DNA from: Bdellovibrionales bacterium
Lineage (GTDB): Bacteria; Bdellovibrionota; Bdellovibrionia; Bdellovibrionales; UBA1609
Direction: 5' to 3'
DNA: 64,000 nucleotides
NCBI GenBank assembly: GCA_019637855.1
Contig: JAHBUX010000008.1
Span: 92,243-156,242, forward strand
Each line of letters starts with the position of its first letter. Within the stretch, counting starts at the first letter, position 1. A program made the position numbers and the translations under genes. The notes under the pieces are model-generated. The model worked only from the letters and a program-made list of their open reading frames with translations. It ran no database searches and was not told the DNA's origin. Positions 53,611 to 60,894 of this stretch are shown here, in pieces.

Positions 53611-54237
53611 TTAGGGATTGAAGAACTTTTGGCAGCTCTCGTACAAACCAGAGTAAGTACATTGAGTCATAGTTACGCCAATCGAGATCGTTACGTTGTC
53701 CGGGTTGATGTTGCGGACATAAACGATTTGTTCTGTCGTACCAGCGGGGAACACCACGTGACCCGAAGTTGAAACGTAGTGGTAACCAGCTTTACCCCAC
53801 ATCGGTTGACCGGGAGCAGTGGCAGTACCGAAACGAGTGTCGTCTGTGCGCCAGTTGAACTCAGTCGGACCCGGGTAAGCTTTGTCCAGTTTGAACTTGA
53901 TTTGGCAGTTCGTCAGGCGGATGCAGGGCGGGCCGATAAATTCAACTTTCGGCAGGACGGCAGCGGCGGTGTTGCCGTTACCGATCGGAGTGCCGGGAGG
54001 ACCACCAGCGTTCGAGACATCGCCACCATTCGGACCAGCACCTTGGTTGATCGAACCGTTGGCGCCATCGTCACCAGGCTGTTGCACGTTGCCGTTCGAC
54101 GAGTCGTCGTGCTTACCGTCGCTCGGGTTACCCTGAGCAGACGAAGACTTCGACTGATCGAATTTAACACCCGAGCAGTTTACTAAAGCGGTCATGGACA
54201 GAACGATCAACGCGATGTGCATCATACGTTGTTTCAT
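53611..54237 (-). CDS. Lipoprotein of a tandem family (member A)
   Basis: 208 residues: lipoprotein signal (MMHIALIVLSMTALVNC), then CSGVKFDQSK, like the CSAAKF start of members B and C. A Gly/Asn/Pro/Gln linker (VQQPGDDGANGSINQG) also resembles theirs. The C-terminal ~110 residues are different: a beta domain (EFIGPPCIRLTNCQIKFKLD, FNWRTDDTRFG, GHVVFPAGTTEQIVYVR) with two Cys near each other and further Cys at the end. GGGGGG precedes the ATG by 7 bases. The frame stays open upstream into a broken family copy, so a fused product from 54462 is conceivable but would lose its signal peptide position. Confidence 0.65.
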   Translation of the reverse strand: MKQRMMHIALIVLSMTALVNCSGVKFDQSKSSSAQGNPSDGKHDDSSNGNVQQPGDDGANGSINQGAGPNGGDVSNAGGPPGTPIGNGNTAAAVLPKVEFIGPPCIRLTNCQIKFKLDKAYPGPTEFNWRTDDTRFGTATAPGQPMWGKAGYHYVSTSGHVVFPAGTTEQIVYVRNINPDNVTISIGVTMTQCTYSGLYESCQKFFNP

Positions 54238-54240
54238 ATT

Positions 54241-54462
54241 AATTTCCCCCCAAAGTGTAGGCAAAGTACAAGTCAAAGATAAGGTTAAAGAGCGACCCGA
54301 GCGGCCACCGATATAGATAGGTTTATTGACGCTGCTATTGTCTTTGTCGGACTGATTGATTTGGCCGTTGGATTGATCGCCGAACACGGAAGATTTAGCC
54401 AGTGCGGCTTCTTTCTTCGTGGCGAACTTAGGGCTGGCTATAACTAGACGATGAAGCGTCAT
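54241..54462 (-). pseudogene. Truncated copy of the lipoprotein family, fused in frame to member A
   Basis: From the ATG at 54462 the frame reads MTLHRLVIASPKF, then ATKKEAALAKSSVFGD, matching KFESNKQATLAKSSIFGD of member B, then a short linker and LTLSLTCTL, matching FSLTCSD of member C. The hydrophobic signal peptide and lipobox Cys are gone, and the similarity stops exactly where member A's leader begins. The leader with G-rich ribosome site is still family-like. Confidence 0.65.
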
Positions 54463-54567
54463 GGTACCCCTCTCCCCTAATGGGATGGTTGTGAGTACGT
54501 ACTTCAAACGTCCAGCTATGCTCGATGTTTAAAGGTTACGGTGTCAGGAGTTCGCCGTAAATAGGAA
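54463..54567 (-). repeat. Family leader repeat, copy A
   Basis: One of three related leader regions (others 55959-56060 and 57552-57661). All share a G-rich ribosome site, then a block containing ACGTCCA(A/G)C and a tract ending in CGTAAATAG (plus-strand reading, at 54555-54563). It probably holds the promoter. The rest of the gap to 54748 is AT-rich with nothing recognised. Confidence 0.6.
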
Positions 54568-54748
54568 AATTAGACGAACGCTTTTTTGTGAACATCTGAC
54601 TAGAAAAATGCCAGGGAGATCGAGTAGTTAAGTAAAGTTCAGTGCTTATCTCATGTTGAGATTGTGTTGGTTTGAAAGTGCTTAGCTATTTGATTTGTAT
54701 CAAATTGAAACAGTTTATATCGTCGCAGTTGCGTGCAATGGTCTTTTT

Positions 54749-54780
54749 AAAAAACAAATCCCCGCTTTGTAGCGGGGATT
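54749..54780 (-). terminator. Intrinsic terminator of lipoprotein member B
   Basis: On the minus strand AATCCCCGC, a 6-base loop, GCGGGGATT, then TGTTTTTT. It lies 33 bases beyond the stop of member B. The same stem recurs after member C, so the terminator was duplicated with the gene. Confidence 0.85.
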
Positions 54781-54812
54781 GTGTGTTTGCGTAACTTATA
54801 TAAGCTTGCGGA

Positions 54813-55958
54813 CTAGCGTGCGCGGTAGGCGAACCACAAGTCGAAGATCAGATCCAGAGAGCCGTCGCTGCGGCCCACCACGGACTTCATCTTGGTTTCG
54901 TTGCCGTACTTGTCCGTCTCAGCGTAGTCGTTGGAGTACTGCAGATCGATGTACTCGATGCGGGCTTGACGGAGCGACATCAGTTCGCGGTCTTTGCCAA
55001 TACCATCGCGGCGCAAATCGACCCAGATACGCAGGTGCTTGAAAACCGCGTCGGCAGCGTCAATGCGGCCGTCTTTGTTGTCGTCATATTTGGCCAAGGC
55101 GGCATAACCGTCGGTAGCGAGCTTGCCATCCGGACCCAATGTGGCGTTACCAAAGAGGTCGTCGATAGATTCAACCATGCCGCTGGCATTGGGCAAAGCC
55201 AGCATACCGTAGTCGGCGTTGGTGAACCACGAGATCTGTACATCTTCATATTTGTTCAACACGCCAAGCAGCGGGAACAAAACGCCGCGCGCTTGCGAGC
55301 TCAAGCGGATCGGCTGCGGATTGCTGGGATCTGAATTCAGGTGAATAACCAGCGGTGAAGAGGTCCGATCGCACAGTTCGTCGGCAGCTTCGGCAGCGGG
55401 AATCTTCGCTTCGTGGTTTGCGTAGATAATAGTAATAATGCTCTGGAGCAGAGTCGTGTTGGAATTGCCGTCCACCACCAGGTTGGTTTTTGTAAGTGGG
55501 GCGCTGGCAGCAGCTGCAGGGCAAAGTGCTTGTGCATCAGCTTTGCTGAAGGTCTTCCTTTTCACGATGGCTTCGATTTTAGCTTTGTCGGACGTGCAAA
55601 GTGCGTTGCCGATCTTTAATTGCAGGCTCTTACCAGATTGAGACAGGGCTCTCTTGAAGCTGGTCTTGGTCATTGCCTTCTCGTCGGAGCAGACCAGTGT
55701 GAAGCTAACCTGCGACACGTCTTTGACACCCTCGGCGGCGTCCTCAATAGAGCCGTTTGCACCGCCGTTATTTCCTTCGGACGGCTGATTGATTCCACCA
55801 CTCGCGCCATCGTCTTCTGCAGGCTGCTTGATGTCGCCGGAGTATTCGTCGCCGAAGATGGAAGACTTAGCTAGTGTGGCTTGTTTGTTAGATTCGAATT
55901 TTGCGGCACTGCAAGCTGTTAGGAACAGGCTTCCCGCAAGTAATAGATAACGGATCAT
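54813..55958 (-). CDS. Lipoprotein of a tandem family (member B) with EF-hand-like loop
   Basis: 381 residues. The signal MIRYLLLAGSLFLTAC ends in a good lipobox. Next come AAKFESNKQATLAKSSIFGDEYSG, a motif shared across the family, and a Gly/Asn/Glu/Pro-rich linker (~50 residues). The middle (residues ~85-210) is helical with conserved Cys (VCSDEK, ALCTSDKAK, ALCPAAAAS, ELCDRTSS). The C-terminal ~170 residues are nearly identical to member C, and include an EF-hand/RTX-type calcium loop YDDNKDGRIDAADAVF and SLRQARIEYIDL. ATG 55958 follows GGGGGG. Function unknown; probably a calcium-stabilised surface or periplasmic lipoprotein. Confidence 0.7.
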   Translation of the reverse strand: MIRYLLLAGSLFLTACSAAKFESNKQATLAKSSIFGDEYSGDIKQPAEDDGASGGINQPSEGNNGGANGSIEDAAEGVKDVSQVSFTLVCSDEKAMTKTSFKRALSQSGKSLQLKIGNALCTSDKAKIEAIVKRKTFSKADAQALCPAAAASAPLTKTNLVVDGNSNTTLLQSIITIIYANHEAKIPAAEAADELCDRTSSPLVIHLNSDPSNPQPIRLSSQARGVLFPLLGVLNKYEDVQISWFTNADYGMLALPNASGMVESIDDLFGNATLGPDGKLATDGYAALAKYDDNKDGRIDAADAVFKHLRIWVDLRRDGIGKDRELMSLRQARIEYIDLQYSNDYAETDKYGNETKMKSVVGRSDGSLDLIFDLWFAYRAR

Positions 55959-56060
55959 AAGGCACCCCCCAAAGGTGAATGAGTACGTGCCGATTACGTC
56001 CAACTATCTCGTATGATTTAGAGATTACAGTGTATGAAGCTTTGCCGTAAATAGAAACAT
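55959..56060 (-). repeat. Family leader repeat, copy B
   Basis: It precedes member B. It shares with copy C long blocks such as CGTGCCGATTACGTCCAAC on the plus strand and the CGTAAATAG tract (ending about 56055). The G-rich ribosome site (GGGGGG) is within it. The 56061-56164 stretch beyond is AT-rich with nothing recognised. Confidence 0.65.
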
Positions 56061-56164
56061 TTGGGAACACTAGGGAAATTCCGTTTCAGAGTTGAAAGCT
56101 TAAGAACTTCGATAGTTTATAAATAAAGAACTCGAGTCTCAATGTGAGAAATCCAAAAATGTGA

Positions 56165-56361
56165 TTTAAGAGCTGGCTGACCACTGTGTGGTTGGCGGAC
56201 AGACGTCCGCCAACCGGACGTCGTTTCCTAAGTTTATTATGGGTCTTAGGTACATCTACCCATTTTGTGTCCGAGATTTTCGGACAATATAGTCCTCACA
56301 GACCTACGTTTCCTTCTGAAAATTGGTGTGCAAAACCACAGGCAAGTCGGCCAACTCTAAA
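56165..56361 (+). pseudogene. Decayed remnant of the IS1-like transposase
   Basis: It starts with a hairpin region sharing GACCACTGTGTGGT (56179-56192) with the left end at 38671. Then, after GTCTTAGG, one frame reads YPFC, RTI, stop and KLVCKTTGKSAN, aligning with CPYC, SRTIV and CLICKKTFSKA of the intact transposase at 38730. Two stops and a deletion break it. A perfect 11-bp hairpin (GGTTGGCGGAC / GTCCGCCAACC, 56190-56215) lies inside. The match is short and was judged by eye. Confidence 0.45.
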
Positions 56362-56390
56362 AAACAATCCCCGCTCGCTGGCGGGGATTG
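56359..56390 (-). terminator. Intrinsic terminator of lipoprotein member C
   Basis: On the minus strand CAATCCCCGC, a 6-base loop, GCGGGGATTG and six T. It lies 31 bases beyond the stop of member C and is a near copy of the terminator at 54749-54780. Confidence 0.88.
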
Positions 56391-56420
56391 TGTGTTTCAG
56401 CAGATTCTAGGCATTCACGT

Positions 56421-57551
56421 CTAGCGCGCGTCGAATGCGAACCACAAATCGAAGATCAAATCCAGAGAGCCGTCGCTGCGGCCGACGACAGACTTCATCT
56501 TGGTTTCGTTGCCGTGTCTGTCCGTTTCCGCGTAGTCGTTTGAGTATTCGAGATCTATGTACTCGATGCGAGCTTGGCGCAGCGACATCAGTTCACGAGC
56601 TTCGCCCACGCCGTCACGGCGCGAGTCGATCCAAATACGGAGGTGCTTGAATACCGCGTCCGCAGCATCAATGCGACCGTCTTTGTTGTCGTCATACTTG
56701 GCCAAAGCGGCATAACCGTCGTCTGCAATGTCACCATCCGGGCCCAAAGTGGCGTTACCAAAAAGGTCGTCGATGGATTCAACCATGCCGCGGGCATTGG
56801 GCAGGGCCAGCATGCCGTAGTCGGTATTGGTGAACCACGAAATCTGTACATCTTCATAGTCGTTCAATACGCCAAGCAAGGGGAACAATACACCGCTCGC
56901 TTGCGGGCTCAGTTTAATGGGCTTCGGAGCCTCAGGGTTCGAATTCAAGTGAATTACGAGCGGAGACGCTTTAGTGTCGCAGAACTCATCCGCAGCCTCT
57001 TCGACAGGTGTCGCCGTGCGATTGTTGGCATAGACAAGCTTAATCGTGCGATTCAACACGGGCGTGTTCGAGCTTCCATTCACAATGAGATTGGTTTTCT
57101 CGAGATAAGCGCTGGCCGCAGCCGCCGGGCAAAGAGCCTGTGCATCGGCCTTCGTGAAAGTCTTCTTCTGGACGATAGCGGTGATCTTGGCCTTATCAGA
57201 AGTGCAAAGAGCATCGCCGATTCTCAGCGTTAACCCCATGCCGACCGTGCTCGCCGCCTTTTTAAAATTGGTTTGATTTTTGGACTGCACATCTGAGCAA
57301 GTCAGACTAAAGCTAATGGATGAAACATTGGTATTTTTGTTGCCTTCTTGTTTCACGCCACCACCGGCATCGCCTCCAGTTGAGGGTTGCTGCACGCCAT
57401 CGCCGCCGCTAAGCGGCTGTTCGATGTCGCCAGAGTATTCGTCGCCGAAGATGGAGGTCTTCGCTAACGTCGTCTCTTTGTTGGCTGCGAATTTTGCGGC
57501 ACTGCAAGCTGTTAAAAACAAGCTTCCAGCAAGTAATAGATATCGGACCAT
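56421..57551 (-). CDS. Lipoprotein of a tandem family (member C) with EF-hand-like loop
   Basis: 376 residues. Lipoprotein signal MVRYLLLAGSLFLTAC, then AAKFAANKETTLAKTSIFGDEYSG, a Gly/Gln/Pro linker, a Cys-containing middle (TCSDVQSK, ALCTSDKAK, ALCPAAAAS, EFCDTKAS) and a C-terminal domain with the calcium-type loop YDDNKDGRIDAADAVF and IWIDSRRDGVGE. The N-terminal 30 residues and C-terminal half are almost identical to member B, while the linker and part of the middle have diverged. ATG 57551 is preceded by GGGGAAGGGG. A duplicated unit includes leader, gene and terminator. Confidence 0.7.
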   Translation of the reverse strand: MVRYLLLAGSLFLTACSAAKFAANKETTLAKTSIFGDEYSGDIEQPLSGGDGVQQPSTGGDAGGGVKQEGNKNTNVSSISFSLTCSDVQSKNQTNFKKAASTVGMGLTLRIGDALCTSDKAKITAIVQKKTFTKADAQALCPAAAASAYLEKTNLIVNGSSNTPVLNRTIKLVYANNRTATPVEEAADEFCDTKASPLVIHLNSNPEAPKPIKLSPQASGVLFPLLGVLNDYEDVQISWFTNTDYGMLALPNARGMVESIDDLFGNATLGPDGDIADDGYAALAKYDDNKDGRIDAADAVFKHLRIWIDSRRDGVGEARELMSLRQARIEYIDLEYSNDYAETDRHGNETKMKSVVGRSDGSLDLIFDLWFAFDAR

Positions 57552-57661
57552 AAGGCACCCCTTCCCCAAGGTTTATGTATGAGCACGTGCCGATTACGTC
57601 CAACGATCTCGTCTGAGTTAGAGACTACGGTGTCTGCAGCTTTTTCGTAAATAGGAACATT
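57552..57661 (-). repeat. Family leader repeat, copy C
   Basis: It precedes member C and aligns with copy B (CGTGCCGATTACGTCCAAC block, then the CGTAAATAG tract ending near 57656). The remaining bases to the tRNA at 57785 hold nothing recognised. Confidence 0.65.
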
Positions 57662-57784
57662 TTAGACACTGTCAAAATGAGCAGTTCAGGAAAACAAAAA
57701 CTCAAAGACTTCGCGTGTTTAAAAAAACAAAAACTGAATCTCAATATGAGAAAAACCAGAATTGTGATTTCGCCAGGCAGTGAT

Positions 57785-57860
<76 letters not shown>

Positions 57861-57868
57861 CTGGCGAT

Positions 57869-58594
57869 TTATTTGTGGCTCAGGCTACTCCGTGCAGCCT
57901 CGTCGATCAAGTGCTCAGATTCCTCTTTGCCCAAAGCTCGGTCGATGATGCCATGACCCAGATAGATGATAGGCGTCAAAGCCACGGCGATGGCCAGCTT
58001 GTAGCCGTAGTTGGAAGCGGAAGTAACGAGATATTGCTGAAAGGTGATGCGTCTGTCTTCGGGGATGAGTTCGAGTGCGCTGGGCAAGTAAAAGGCGATC
58101 CACATAATGATAAAAGTATCGACCAGCTGAGAGACAGCAGTTGAGCCCGTGGCGCGGGCCCACAAGAAGCGTCCGTCGGTTCGCTCTCTCACCATCCAAA
58201 ACACCATCACGTCGACCATCTGGCTGGTCATAAAAGCCACGATGCTGGCGCCGATGATCCAAAGGGATTGGCCGAAAACGTTGGCAAAGGCTTCGTCTTT
58301 CACAGGAGAAAAGTCGACGGCCGGGATCAAAATGCCTAAAAACAGAATTAAAAAAGCATAACTCACAAGCAGGGCCGTGAATATGGAGAGATTGCGAACT
58401 CCCTTGCGGCCGAAATATTCGTTAATTAAGTCCGTTGTGACAAACACGACGGGCCACGGCAGCACGCCCAAGCTAAAAACGGCCGGACCGGCTTGAATTA
58501 ATTTACCGCCGATCAACTCCGCCAACACGGCATTGGTAATAAATATCCCGCTGAGGATTAAATAGACGAATTCACGTTTTCGTTTGGGAGTCAT
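57869..58594 (-). CDS. Queuosine precursor transporter (YhhQ/QPTR family)
   Basis: 241 residues with about six membrane helices. YhhQ features: NAVLAELIGGKLIQ, LPWPVVFVTTDLINEYFGRKGVRNL and the long VDVMVFWMVRERTDGRFLWARATGSTAVSQLVDTFIIMW. It takes up 7-cyano- or 7-aminomethyl-7-deazaguanine for queuosine in tRNA. No queuosine synthesis genes are near. The start codon lacks a clear ribosome site. tRNA-Thr follows downstream on the same strand but is not a queuosine acceptor. Confidence 0.88.
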   Translation of the reverse strand: MTPKRKREFVYLILSGIFITNAVLAELIGGKLIQAGPAVFSLGVLPWPVVFVTTDLINEYFGRKGVRNLSIFTALLVSYAFLILFLGILIPAVDFSPVKDEAFANVFGQSLWIIGASIVAFMTSQMVDVMVFWMVRERTDGRFLWARATGSTAVSQLVDTFIIMWIAFYLPSALELIPEDRRITFQQYLVTSASNYGYKLAIAVALTPIIYLGHGIIDRALGKEESEHLIDEAARSSLSHK

Positions 58595-58637
58595 TCGGGT
58601 AGGCTAACATGGTAATTTAAGGAGAGCCAAGGACGTT

Positions 58638-60005
58638 ATGAGAGCAGCTGCGCTCCTCGCAAGTGTGATTTTCCTACTGCCGGTTTCAGGCCGGGCGGCG
58701 CCCGTTGATGACGATGGCGATACGCGCACGAATGTTTCGGTATCCACGAAGCGCGCGGCCATTCCTTCCCCTTCGCTGCCGCGCCTGGCGCGCTTGGCGC
58801 TGGAGAATTCGCCCAATGTGGCCAAGGCTCAGAACGCACTCGATGTGGCGAAGTTGGAGCTTGAAAATGCCCGAGTCACGTTTCTACCCTCGCTCGATTT
58901 AGAGGCTCTGCACGGTTTAGGGGATTCTTATCCGACGACTAAAGGGGCGAACGTGATGAGCCCGTACTCTTCGCGCCTCAGTCTGGTTCTTAGCGAAAAT
59001 CTTTATGACAATGGCGCCAATCTGACCAAACTGCGTATTGCTGAAAACAAAGCCGAGCAGGCTCGTCTCGATTTTGAATACAAGCGCGACGAACAGGTCT
59101 TGCGGGCAGCGCAGGCCTATCTGGAGTGGTCGGCTTCGTTGCGCCAGCGCGAAATCGACGAGCAGAACCGCAATCTGCTGCGCGCTCAGTTCAATCAGCT
59201 GGACGCTCTCTATAAGCAGGGTTTGAAGACCAAACGCGATCTGTTGCGTATCGAGACGGAAATGCGACGTTTGGAGATGGACGTTCTTCGTCGCGACAAC
59301 GAAGTGGATTTGAATTTCCAGCGTCTTGCTGGAACCGTGGGGTTGAGCCGTGACGAACTGTTGAAAGAGGATGTGGAGGGTGAAGAGCCTAAGCCTTACA
59401 GCGGCTCGGACAGCAATGCGCCGCAATTGAAAGCCGATCAGCATGTGCGCGCCCGTATTCTGGCGTTCGGCGCTAAGGTGGCCGAACTCGAAACGGACTT
59501 GGCTCGCCGCGAATATTGGCCGCAGGTTTTCTTGGACGGCAAGCTCGGCTATATCAGCGAGAATTACTTGGGCACGCCCGCGGCATGGGAAGATGTGGAT
59601 CGCTATGAATGGTCGGCTTTGATCACGCTCAGATACAATCTCTTTGATTTCGGCGCGCGTGGCCGTAAGGTTGAGATCGCTCGCGTAAAAGCGCGCAATG
59701 TGACCGACGACAATAAGCAGATTTTGCTCGATCTGAGTAATGATCTGCGCGACATTTGGAATCGTCTGCGCGAGTATCGCGAAAACGTCAAAATGAGCCG
59801 TGAGCTTTTGGTGATTGAACAGCAGAGCTATTCGATCCTCGAGGCGGAATATCGTAACGGCCGCGCCACATACCTCGACTTGATCACCAACCTGAAGTCT
59901 TTGATCGACGCGCGCTCGCGTTTTACGGCTTCATATTTTGGTTTGCGCAAACAGCAGATGCTTTACTCCTTCCACAAAGGAGAACTGAATGACGTTCTTA
60001 AATAA
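58638..60005 (+). CDS. TolC-family outer-membrane efflux protein
   Basis: 455 residues with a signal peptide (RAAALLASVIFLLPVSGRAA). The two repeated TolC halves are seen: LARLALENSPNVAKAQNALDVAKLELENAR, and later LKADQHVRARILAFGAKVAELE with long coiled coils (RAAQAYLEWSASLRQREIDEQN). It forms the outer-membrane channel of the pump encoded by the next two genes. The adaptor gene overlaps its end by 17 bases. Confidence 0.88.
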   Translation: MRAAALLASVIFLLPVSGRAAPVDDDGDTRTNVSVSTKRAAIPSPSLPRLARLALENSPNVAKAQNALDVAKLELENARVTFLPSLDLEALHGLGDSYPTTKGANVMSPYSSRLSLVLSENLYDNGANLTKLRIAENKAEQARLDFEYKRDEQVLRAAQAYLEWSASLRQREIDEQNRNLLRAQFNQLDALYKQGLKTKRDLLRIETEMRRLEMDVLRRDNEVDLNFQRLAGTVGLSRDELLKEDVEGEEPKPYSGSDSNAPQLKADQHVRARILAFGAKVAELETDLARREYWPQVFLDGKLGYISENYLGTPAAWEDVDRYEWSALITLRYNLFDFGARGRKVEIARVKARNVTDDNKQILLDLSNDLRDIWNRLREYRENVKMSRELLVIEQQSYSILEAEYRNGRATYLDLITNLKSLIDARSRFTASYFGLRKQQMLYSFHKGELNDVLK

Positions 60006-60894
60006 GCGCAATATCGCGCTGATCGTTTTGCTCAGTGCCTTGGCCGGATTGCTCTGGCAACTTTCGCGCGGGAGCAACGCCGGCGACGAGAGGGGCAAAG
60101 TTCGCGGGCAAAAGGGTTCGACTAAACGTTACGGTAAGGTTCAGCGTGGCGATATCATCCAGCGGGTGACAGTCTCGGGCCTCGTGAATCCTTTGCGCAA
60201 GACCGTGTTTGTGGCCCCCTATTCCGGGTACATCAAAAAGATGTATGTCAGCATAGGAGAGAAGATCAAAGCGGGGCAGCCGGTGGTTTCGGTAGTTTCG
60301 AACCTAACCAGTCCCGAGCAAGTGTTTCCGATTCGGGCTCCCTTTGCTGGAACTGTGGTCGACGTGCCGAAGTCTGAGGGTGAGTATGTCACTGAAAAAG
60401 ACCCCAAGGACATCATGGTGCGTGTCGACGACCTGAGCAAATTCTTTGTGATCGGCAAAGCCCCCGAACTCGAAGCCTCCCGCATTCGTAAAAACATGGA
60501 AGTCGAAGTGCGTATCAGCGCCATTGGCGATGAAGCCATCAAAGGCGTGGTGCGCACGGTGGATCTAGCCGCTGCCGAAGCGGATGGCTGGAAGCAACAG
60601 CAGGCCACGTTTGATGTGCGGGTCGAGATTCTTGATCCACCAGTGGATATCCGCCCGGGCCAGACTGCGGTGATTGATATCACGGTGAACAAGTTCCCCG
60701 ATGTTCTTTATTTGCCGCACGAATTTATCAATACCGACGCCGGCAAATACTTTGTCATCACCCGCGCAGGTAAACGCAAGGACGTTGAGGTTGGCCGGCA
60801 GTCCGAGCTTGCGGTTGAGATCGTCAAAGGGCTGAGCGAGGGCGAAGAGGTCGAGCAGATCGACTTTTTGAAGCTGCTCGAACAGGGCTCATGA
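59989..60894 (+). CDS. Periplasmic adaptor of a MacAB-type pump, lacking the helical hairpin
   Basis: 301 residues. A membrane anchor or signal (NIALIVLLSALAGLLWQL) precedes the lipoyl half-motifs FVAPYSGYIKKMYVSIGEKIKAGQPVVS and FPIRAPFAGTVVDVPKSEGEYV. Only ~10 residues separate them, whereas MacA and AcrA have a long alpha-helical hairpin there that touches TolC. The beta-barrel and membrane-proximal domains (RPGQTAVIDITV, LSEGEEVEQI) are present. So it is a short adaptor that must meet TolC in another way. It overlaps its neighbours on both sides. Confidence 0.82.
   Translation: MTFLNKRNIALIVLLSALAGLLWQLSRGSNAGDERGKVRGQKGSTKRYGKVQRGDIIQRVTVSGLVNPLRKTVFVAPYSGYIKKMYVSIGEKIKAGQPVVSVVSNLTSPEQVFPIRAPFAGTVVDVPKSEGEYVTEKDPKDIMVRVDDLSKFFVIGKAPELEASRIRKNMEVEVRISAIGDEAIKGVVRTVDLAAAEADGWKQQQATFDVRVEILDPPVDIRPGQTAVIDITVNKFPDVLYLPHEFINTDAGKYFVITRAGKRKDVEVGRQSELAVEIVKGLSEGEEVEQIDFLKLLEQGS

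Noticed and set aside
54463-57661. Possibility that the three leader repeats form a CRISPR-like array
   Set aside because: There are only three copies, ~1.5 kb apart, each attached to a gene, with no regular spacers and no cas genes.
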